From the NCBI GenBank assembly GCA_031761405.1, contig JASEVX010000013.1, forward strand, positions 38,408,363 to 38,472,362: a stretch of DNA of 64,000 nucleotides. The letters are read 5' to 3'. Position numbers and translations under genes: made by a program. This document shows positions 56,900 through 64,000 of the stretch, one piece after another; positions within the stretch are counted from its first letter, which is position 1; each line of letters starts with the position of its first letter. Source of the DNA: Serripes groenlandicus (taxonomy: Eukaryota > Mollusca > Bivalvia > Cardiida > Cardiidae). The notes under the pieces are model-generated. The model was not told the DNA's origin. It made no database searches and saw only the letters and a program-made list of their open reading frames with translations.

Positions 56900-57175
56900 A
56901 CGGTAGCTCAGTCGGTAGCGACGCGGGCTGTCAATCCAGGGGTTGTGAGTTCGAATCCCGGCTCGGCCAACTTTTTTTGAGACGATTGACAAAAGTCAAT
57001 GCGACATGCGTCATCCACCATTGGGCTTAGTCTATGTGAAAATTCAGCCAGTTGCTTGGGAAGATTGTTGTGTGGAGTACTGGTGTGAGAAAACCAGGAA
57101 ATGCATGAGTAGGTGAACTGGCCTCTGTGATATTACTCAAGAAATTGTTAAAAACGGCGTTAAACCTCAATCAAT
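56900..57175 (+). mobile_element. SINE family 2, full length
   Basis: tRNA-like head GGTAGCTCAGTCGGTAGCGA ... GTGAGTTCGAATCCCGGCTC, body TTGACAAAAGTCAATGCGAC and CAGTTGCTTGGGAAGATTGT, tail TGTGATATTACTCAAGAAAT ... GGCGTTAAACCTCAATCAAT. The acceptor stem does not close, so it is a SINE and not a tRNA gene. Confidence 0.9.
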
Positions 57176-58154
57176 CTACATGTTCAAATTAATCAATACT
57201 GTACGTGTAATCCCGTCAAACCGATTGGATATCGGTATTCTACGAACAGTTTCCGACAAGTCACTCGCTTACTTTAATTGCTATTTAATTATTTCTTCTT
57301 TTCTAAACCCATATAGACTGAAATATTTGTTATTTAAATCTGTATAAATGTGTCTAGTGACTTAGAGTCTATATCACAGTGAAAGGTGCGATATAAATGT
57401 GAAACTAAAGCATCTTACTAGGAAGATGGGATGTTGCATGGATATATCAATGCATGTCAAATTCCTGTTTGAAATGTTATTGTGGCAATATTACAGTTAA
57501 GACGTCCTATTTGACGAAGTAGTACCATGTACTGCGTAGTTAAAAAAGAATCCTCAATGCAGATAACTTAAGTGTCCTTAGGCTAGTCATTCACTCGGAC
57601 TTCTGTTAGGGCGACAAGTTCACCAACGTATGATTTGCATGTCTTTCTCTCATCTGTACACAACCTATCATTATTCTCAGGAAATAAATCCTTTGTTTCT
57701 ATTTACCATTCGTCGGGAGAAATTGGTTATTTCACGATGTCTGAAACATCCGGAGATTCTTCCACATTTGGCGAACGTCGACTGACACTATACTCATACG
57801 TTTATGGAAAGAACTGTCGAATTCAAAATTATAAGTTTTATTTCATTTGCAACTTATTATTGAGGACAATGTTTAACAACAATTTAAGTTCAAACAGTAT
57901 GCAGATATAATGAGTTGCTATACATGTAGATGCATATAGTTGTTGAAAACACGTAATTAATTTAAAGAGATGGCCTTGTTTGAAGCGCGTAAAATCTAGA
58001 GCTTTACATGAAAATCAAAGCTACATATGTGCAATGACTCATATTTGAAAACAGTGTATTTAAAAGACAAGTGGTCAGTTTCTTTCGACATAATACTTTC
58101 AAGACCATCTTAATTTCTCTGTGGATGTCTTCGGTTGAGACTTGTCTGAAAACA
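57176..58154. other. No recognised feature
   Basis: The frame at 57635-57910 has no motif I know. Confidence 0.4.
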
Positions 58155-59130
58155 GCGTATAATATTTTGGCTTAAAGTTAAAAGGTTTAAAGTTAACTCG
58201 TATGCTATGCACTACCCCCAGACAGTGTTATATCATGCTCAGGAGGCTTGATGAAGTAGGGAGGATAACCTGGGCAACGTACATTAAAAGACTACTTTTC
58301 CGTTATGGTTTTGGATACGCCTGGGAAGCAAACGGGGTCGGAAACATCAGTTCTTTCATTTCTTTATTAAAGTCGAGACTATGTTACTGTGCATACCAAA
58401 GTCTACATGATGATATACATTCCTCATCCAAGGGAAAATTGTATTATTTATTTAAAAATGATATAAATACTGCATCCTATTTGACAATGGATATATCTTT
58501 TGTACAAAAGAAAATGTTGTCGCATTTCAGCTGTTCTTGTCATTTAAATATAGATAGGGATTACAGATTCTGTCGCTATTGTTTAACTAAAAATATTTAC
58601 TGTGTTGAAGATGAAATGCATTTCCTAGTTATATGTCCTCTGTATGATAATATTAGAAAGAATCTTTTTCTCCAGAAATGGACCAGACAGCCATCGCCTC
58701 AACAGTTATTTATATAGATTATGTCAGATATCTCTTTCAATGCTGTTACAACGGTGGCAAAAGTCCTAATAAAAGCATTTGAGCTCCGAGACAATGTAGA
58801 AGACTGAGTATACAATACATCTGTCATATCATAATATAAATAATGTTTTGCGTGTATATTAAGATGCTACGTTTCAGTTCATATTCATATCACTTATATT
58901 AAACTGAATGTCATGTATCATATGTTTAACGCTATCTACAATCATAATATGTATGTATTATGTATGTTCATGCCCTGTTCGATATTTTCACATTCATTTT
59001 GCTATTATAATATTGTGTATTGCATTGTATTTGTGTTATAATATTTACTATATTTTCACTGCTCTAAATTATTGTATTGTGGGCCGGTGGCCTTTGAATA
59101 CTAGAAATCAATAAACTGTTAAACTGTAAA
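58155..59130 (+). pseudogene. LINE C-terminal fragment and 3' UTR
   Basis: The frame 58202-58717 encodes the post-RT region: RQCYIMLRRLDEVGRITWAT, LLFRYGFGYAW, SRLCYCAYQSL, SYLTMDISFV and the zinc-knuckle FCRYCLTK...DEMHFLVICPLYDNIRKNLF. It ends early at 58717. After it, GGGCCGGTGGCCTTTGAATA and an ATAAACTGTTAAACTGTAAA tail mark the element's 3' end. It parallels the relics at 2-921 and 1905-2320 and is 5'-truncated. Confidence 0.8.
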
Positions 59131-59491
59131 TTGTAATGCTACCAAATATTAAGTTCAGCCTATATTTTCCTATTTTAAGTATTTGACAGGAACTAATTAG
59201 GGATCGAATCCGAACGTCAATTGTTTAATAGTAATTATGAAAAAAACAACACAAGTTAAAGAAACAAAACTTACCTAATAATCCCTTCCAGTCCCGTTAC
59301 GCCCCTCGTACTTTTTCCTGACGAATATTCGTCTATTCAATGAAGATAAACTGCATGTATATAAATACCGTGTTCAGATGTTAGATATTCTGGGTAAAAA
59401 AATGATGGCCTCAGGTTTGACAATTATGTGACTGTTCCTTCGTTAAATAGAAGTACATAATTTATACCGTGAACAAAATCAAAACATGAAC
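59131..59491. other. No recognised feature
   Basis: AT-rich spacer; a tRNA-box-like GGGATCGAATCCGAACG occurs at 59200. Confidence 0.4.
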
Positions 59492-59725
59492 CTCCTTTCC
59501 AACATACTACAAATCTGCAGCAGACAAATTTGAAATCATAGAATAAAAAGTACAAATAGGAAATATCTTTATAAAAAAGGCTTATCATTGAATAAATGAT
59601 GAAGCATTGTAACTAAAGGAGAAATGTATCACCATGGAAAAGCAGCCAGTTACACGGGAAGGTGAACGTTCCGCCGTGATATTAAATTGTTGAAACGGCG
59701 TTAAACCCCAATCGATCAATGCATA
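59492..59725. mobile_element. PAL-A fragment and SINE tail
   Basis: 59492-59625 is about 90 percent identical to 37090-37215. 59635-59725 is a + strand SINE tail (AAAGCAGCCAGTTACACGGG, CCGTGATATTAAATTGTTGA, GGCGTTAAACCCCAATC). Confidence 0.75.
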
Positions 59726-59759
59726 CTGGGTTCCCGCGAATTAATTGTTAATTGAAAAC

Positions 59760-60010
59760 AGGCCTGGTCATTTTTAGTTTCATATCAAGTCAAATAACTC
59801 TTTTTGTCAAACATTACACACGGAAAACGAAAAACAGACTTTCGGAACTATTCGACCATCTAAGACACAGACCTGCACCGTCTGTGCGAGTCATATCGGG
59901 CTCTTTCCAACATTGTATTAGCTTTTAAAGAAACGCTGTAGAGCAATTATAGTTCAACCGGTACCGATGAGTTAAGGGTCGTAAGTCGAATCACGACTCG
60001 GCACTTCATT
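59760..60010. repeat. Segmental-duplication block A, copy 3
   Basis: AACTATTCGACCATCTAAGA, GTGCGAGTCATATCGGGCTC, TTGTATTAGCTTTTAAAGAA and the tRNA-like ATAGTTCAACCGGTACCGAT match 31900-32110. Confidence 0.75.
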
Positions 60011-60124
60011 CCTTCCGGTGATTGACAACATTCTGTACTTAGCTCATCGTTTTCTTGATTGTTATTATGAGTCAACACGCTTTTACCTGAAGATTAATCC
60101 AGTACTCCAACCGTTGGGTTTGCA

Positions 60125-60220
60125 AATCCCTACGGAAGGACATGTTCATCATGGGATTCGAATCAGGGACCTTTGGTACGACGACGCCGACGCTCTATCA
60201 CTTCACCACTGTCTTATATG
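60125..60220 (-). mobile_element. tRNA-like SINE head
   Basis: The minus strand reads AGTGGTGAAGTGATAGAGCG ... GGTCCCTGATTCGAATCCCA; boxes A and B are visible without a closed acceptor stem. Confidence 0.55.
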
Positions 60221-60529
60221 AATTGGTATATTAGTACAACCTTTCAAAGTATTTGCAAATGAAATCAACGAGCGATGAGGACAGAGGACACATGCGAGTC
60301 TATGCTTAAGGAAGAACTACTATATTGGGCTAGTTAGAAACCGTCGTTGTTCCAATACGGTTCTCTTACGATTTCAAACGGAACTCGCAGAGTCAATGTT
60401 CTGTTAATAATAACTGACCTCGGCGGACATCGTCGAGCTTGTATACTTGCTATAGCTTGTATAAAGGGTGTTTTACACTTACTCTCTGTTTTAAAACACG
60501 TACATATAGCATTAATTAGATTTATCTAA

Positions 60530-60960
60530 AATCCGTTTGATTGATACCAATAGGGGTGCACCAAGTCCACTTATTTGACAAACAATGGTTATATGTGAGT
60601 CACGTCTAGCAATTCGGGATCGCATGTAAGCCTTCACCGTCCATAAACATGCAATTTCTACCGAGATGCGTCTCTTGACCCAAAACTAGAAATGTAACCC
60701 CATCGGTTTCAGACCAATGTATCTCTATATGATCTCATTACGAACAGTCAATAAGACCACAAATCGTCAGACGCGGCTGATATGTACTATACACGTGACA
60801 GCCTCAGTTGTGATTTGGTAAAGCGTCGGCCTCGGATGTGAGAAGTCGTAGGATCGTTCCTGGTTAAGTCATACCAAATACTTTTAAATAGTAGTAATGG
60901 CTTCCCACCCCTTGCTTGTCTTTAAGGATTGTGGGGATAGCATCAAGTATAGCGAGTTGG
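60530..60960 (+). repeat. Block B copy 2 with SINE family 1 start
   Basis: ATCCGTTTGATTGATACCAA, GTCACGTCTAGCAATTCGG, CAAAACTAGAAATGTAACCC and GTCAATAAGACCACAAATCG match 32565-33170. At about 60800 a SINE head (AAAGCGTCGGCCTCGGATG, GTAGGATCGTTCC) and body follow, as in the 33.2-kb copy. Confidence 0.7.
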
Positions 60961-61318
60961 GGGGTCCTATTGCATCTGCGTACAGTATAGACACATGTGA
61001 ACCATCACTATCACATATTTCTATATGATCCCATTACGGTCAGTCAATAAGACCGCAAATCGTCAGACGCGGCTTATTATACATTTGACAGCCTCAGTGG
61101 TGTTTTGGTAAAGTGTCCGCCTCGGGTGTGGGAGGTCGTAGGATCGTTCCTGTTTAGGTCATACCAAGTACTTTAAAATAGTAGTTATGGTTTTCCCTCA
61201 TAGCTTGTCATTCAGGAGTGTAGGGCTAGCATCACGGCTAACTCGTTAGGTTCAGGATAAATGGACCAGTAGTCCTGACAACTAACCCAGGAAACGCCGT
61301 GATATAAATCGTAAAAGG
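60961..61318 (+). mobile_element. Second block B end plus SINE family 1
   Basis: GGTCAGTCAATAAGACCGCA and GTCAGACGCGGCTTATTATA repeat the block B end. The SINE has a head (AAAGTGTCCGCCTCGGGTGT) and a body ending CGCCGTGATATAAATCGTAA. Confidence 0.75.
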
Positions 61319-61690
61319 GATTTCCCTCCTTGCATGCAGTTCAGGATTGTGGGGCTAGCATCTTGTATTACTCGATGGTTTCAGGATAAATGAACCAGTA
61401 GTACTAACCCAGGAAACGCCGTGATATAACTCGTAAAAGGGATTTCCCTCCTTGCTTGTAGTTCAGGATTGTGGGGCTAACATTATGTATTACTAGTTGG
61501 TTTCAGGATAAATGAACCAGTAGTACTGATAACTAACCCAGGAAACGCTGTGATATAACTCGTAAAAGGGATTTCCCTTCTTGCTTGTAGTTCAGGATTG
61601 TGGGACAAGCATCACGACCATTCTCGCTGGTTTCAGGATAAATGTACATGTAGTACCGACAGGAAACGCCGTGATATATATCATTAGTAC
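61319..61690 (+). repeat. Tandem array of SINE bodies, about 120-130-bp unit
   Basis: Three further bodies without heads follow head-to-tail (61319-61437, 61438-61567, 61568-61690). Each runs GGGATTTCCCTCCTTGC, TTCAGGATTGTGGGGCTAG, TTTCAGGATAAATGAACCAG and CGCCGTGATATAACTCGTAA. Confidence 0.9.
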
Positions 61691-61699
61691 TGACAACTA

Positions 61700-61960
61700 A
61701 CCGAAGACATCCTCAGTGGTTTATTATCAGAGCTTCTTCCTCCGATGCCGGATGTCACGGGTTCGTTCCCTGCCTGGGTCATATCAAATGTTTTAAAACG
61801 TATAAGTTATGTATTTGCCTCCTTAGCACTCTGGATTATTGGGCTGCCGTCACGACTAAATCGATCGTTTGTGTTAGAATGTATGGATCGCTGACACTGG
61901 TAATTAACCAGTAAACTCCGTCAGATAAATGAACAAATATTGAAAGCGGCATAAATTACC
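61700..61960 (+). mobile_element. SINE family 1
   Basis: Head CAGTGGTTTATTATCAGAGC ... CACGGGTTCGTTCCCTGCC, body GCCTCCTTAGCACTCTGGAT, tail ACTCCGTCAGATAAATGAAC ... AAAGCGGCATAAATTACC. Confidence 0.8.
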
Positions 61961-63155
61961 ATGCAAACAAACAGGGAAAAAATAACTAAAAAACGCATAT
62001 CGAATTTCTGATATTCTTTATAAACACGTATTGTAAAGCATTCGACGAAGATGCATTAAACAGATTAATTATTCGGACCACTCCAATCGAAAAAGATAAA
62101 CAAGGTACCTTCGTGAATATTCAAAGCGCACTTTGTATAGAATATATATTACCATAACGTCGATATTCGTCAATTATTTGCACACGATTACTTTTGATCT
62201 CAATTACAAATGGACTCCTATTGATCAAGAAAGTAAAGTGCATACGGGTTAAATTGTTGTCTTCAAACATTGACAGGCGTCGGAAAGTAAAACAAAGATA
62301 AAATAAGCACAATAGAATAGGATAAAACTTAAGACTGAACTTTCAAATTGACATTTAAAATAGCGCATCCCTATGTTCAACTTTTCAAAGTTTTGGCAGT
62401 TGTTTTAAACACAGGGAGTTGTATTATTCATTTAAGTGTAGTTATAAATACGATTTATAACTTAACATATGAAATTAAGGTATTTCTCTGGAATATGTAT
62501 ACACTTCAATTATGTGGGTCTATAATTAAATTTCGGCTCACTAAACAGGTATTGAGAAATCCTTCGTGACCGACTGGTTAGCAATCCCTATTTAAACCCG
62601 GACGTCCCTGGTTCTATACCTTTATCGCGGTAGTCAGGAAGTATAACAATTAAATAAAGAACATTTCTCTTGTCAAGTGCATGCTAGTCGTGCGATGATG
62701 AATCGAAGTTTAGGATCAAATTCATATATGTATGAACCGCGTCTGGCTATTTGGGGTCTTATTGATTCACTTGTATGACACTTTTTAAAGAACACTGCAC
62801 ATGTCCTAGCTGTGTGAAACCTTTGAACAATGAACATCTCCTAGTTGTTAGCATGCTGGTCGCTCAATGATCATCGGAGTTTAGGATTATTGTAAAACTT
62901 ATAAGGTACATCTGGCGATTAAGGGTAATATTGCCTCTCTGGGTGAGCATGATTTAAAACTACATTTGCGTTCAACTATTGGGACATACCTACTAGCTTG
63001 TGTAAGAAGATGCCTTAAAATCTATATAGCATATAAGCGGACAGTGAGAAGTCTGGCGAGACTATACGTATACACAGACTCTAATAAGTCTTGACTGTAC
63101 CCAAACACATTCAAACGTTAACTCGACAGACAGGGGCATACTCATAAAACGGACC
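61961..63155. other. Probable 3' flank of the Mab-21/cGLR-type gene
   Basis: A tRNA-like head is at 62560-62640 (CGTGACCGACTGGTTAGCAA). Two diverged copies of a repeat with TCGAAGTTTAGGATCAAATT / TCGGAGTTTAGGATTATTG lie at about 62690-63090, related to the spacer of the 16.4-17.7 kb array (GTCTGGCTATTTGGGGTCTT). No clear poly(A) signal was identified. Confidence 0.45.
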
Positions 63156-64000
63156 CTACTTTCCGTTAATTTGTCTACTCAGTAAAACTGCCATATGCCA
63201 TTTAGCTGCATTGTTAAAAGGCCTGATGTTCCATGAATCACAAAAGTATCCCCATGCCGTTGGTATGTTATTTTTCTGTACATATATCCATCCCAACAGG
63301 TTCATCCCTGTCTCTCTGTGTCCAAGAGTTTTGTCCTCTAATTTAATTTGAAATAACTTCACAGCCTTGTCTTTTTCTGCCAGTTTTCCTATTTTAGAAT
63401 AAAGTAAATACTGTAAGAAATACAAATATATTTGTGAATCTACCGTTATCCATCTTAACCAGTAGTCCTGTCCAGTTCCACATATCGAGCCAGGTTGAGT
63501 GAACACATTACGGAACATCTCGTATTGAAGGGCTGCATGAACAAGATTAACTTGAGATGGATGAAATACCATACAGCCTGTGGTGCAGGTGCGTCTGAAG
63601 TCTTCAAATGACATGTCAGTATCTCGTAGTTTTTCAGCGAGATAAGGATTAATATAACCTTTATCAGTGCTGCATACACACACAGATATCACATGAGATT
63701 CTAATTTATTTTCACATGACCCAAGAATAAGCTTACATTTTTCCTCGAACTGTTCATATTGAATATATAAAGATGCTAAAGATAATTTTGACGTAATAAG
63801 GTCATAGTTACTAGTTTCGGATATATCTTTTGGAATTGTTTCGGACTGCAGTGACAAGTACTGGGCAAACTGACACTGATCATATTGTAATTGTATATGC
63901 GGAATTATAGATTCAATTGCCATTCTTACATCTCTCGTAGAATGTCCTTTGACATGCTTCAAATTTTGCAATTGAATTAAAAGTTGCATGGTATCATTCA
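63156..64000 (-). CDS. Mab-21/cGAS-like-receptor-type protein, C-terminal part (cut by window edge)
   Basis: One open minus-strand frame, stop at 63158-63156, still open at 64000; the Met at 63989 is probably internal. The 281 visible residues are helical. They include KLSLASLYIQYEQFEEKC (TPR-like), VISVCVCSTDKGY, CMVFHPSQVNLVHAALQYEM and WLRWITVDSQIYLYFLQYLL. These are followed by GHRETGMNLLGWIYVQKNN, AWGYFCDSWNIRPFNNAAKW and a short end. This pattern (HPSQV/E..., VDxxxYLYFLQ, HxETxxNLLG, P..NAAxWH) is the C-terminal helical extension of many bivalve proteins with an N-terminal Mab-21/nucleotidyltransferase domain. That family includes cGAS-like receptors. The enzymatic domain would lie beyond 64000 and is not seen, so the assignment rests on the C-terminal part alone. 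Confidence 0.6.
   Translation of the reverse strand, partial: NDTMQLLIQLQNLKHVKGHSTRDVRMAIESIIPHIQLQYDQCQFAQYLSLQSETIPKDISETSNYDLITSKLSLASLYIQYEQFEEKCKLILGSCENKLESHVISVCVCSTDKGYINPYLAEKLRDTDMSFEDFRRTCTTGCMVFHPSQVNLVHAALQYEMFRNVFTQPGSICGTGQDYWLRWITVDSQIYLYFLQYLLYSKIGKLAEKDKAVKLFQIKLEDKTLGHRETGMNLLGWIYVQKNNIPTAWGYFCDSWNIRPFNNAAKWHMAVLLSRQINGK

Noticed and set aside
56900..56972. tRNA gene
   Set aside because: Box A and B are good, but there is no matching acceptor stem and the SINE body and tail follow. The same holds for the other tRNA-like pieces at 2.9, 13.1, 14.7, 31.7, 32.0, 59.9 and 60.2 kb.
57635..57910. 91-codon + strand frame
   Set aside because: No motif, no splice support and ordinary AT-rich composition.

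Overview
The window is eukaryotic DNA, AT-rich and gene-poor. It is most likely from a bivalve mollusc, probably a heterodont clam or mussel. This is inferred from three things. First, there are spliced genes with GT-AG introns. Second, there is a dense population of tRNA-headed SINEs, TTAA-flanked palindromic elements and TGACCTAG-type tandem repeats of the kind common in bivalves. Third, the recognisable genes belong to families typical of bivalves. No prokaryotic operons, CRISPR arrays or convincing free-standing RNA genes are seen.

Three host genes can be supported. (1) About 19.6-25.9 kb, + strand: a five-exon (or longer) single-pass membrane protein. It has a SUEL-lectin-like ectodomain, a second Cys-containing ectodomain, a Ser/Thr-rich stalk, one membrane segment and a cytoplasmic tail of about 300 residues with NPxxY and NPxY motifs. 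The exon phases join exactly. (2) 41.2-42.2 kb, - strand: a two-exon, 200-residue neuronal-calcium-sensor-like EF-hand protein with an N-myristoylation motif. (3) 63.2-64.0 kb, - strand, cut by the window edge: the C-terminal part of a Mab-21/cGAS-like-receptor-type protein. A decayed paralogous scrap of it lies at 36.1-36.2 kb.

The rest is mostly mobile DNA. 0-10 kb holds L1-like LINE relics, two divergent tandem repeats and SINE pieces. 10-18.3 kb is a nest of MITEs, palindromic elements (three terminal families, here PAL-A, PAL-B and PAL-C) and tandem duplications. 19.0-19.4 kb is a 36-bp minisatellite born inside a PAL-A element. 28.2-30.5 kb is a 45-bp satellite that recurs at 46.7-47.2 kb.

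From about 28 to 63 kb the sequence is a ladder of old segmental duplications. Their flanks, palindromes, SINEs and even a gene end recur in similar order at about 30-33, 33.7-36.2, 44.7-51.9, 52.1-56.8 and 59.7-63.2 kb.

The most striking item is at 53.1-55.7 kb: an insertion into one of these duplicated segments. It carries a long Mutator-like transposase reading frame on the + strand, which appears truncated. Only 40 bp away and convergent is an intact 129-residue gene on the - strand. That product has the full His-Cys-box (I-PpoI-type) homing-endonuclease active site with matching residue spacing. This pairing is the best candidate for an undescribed system in the window.
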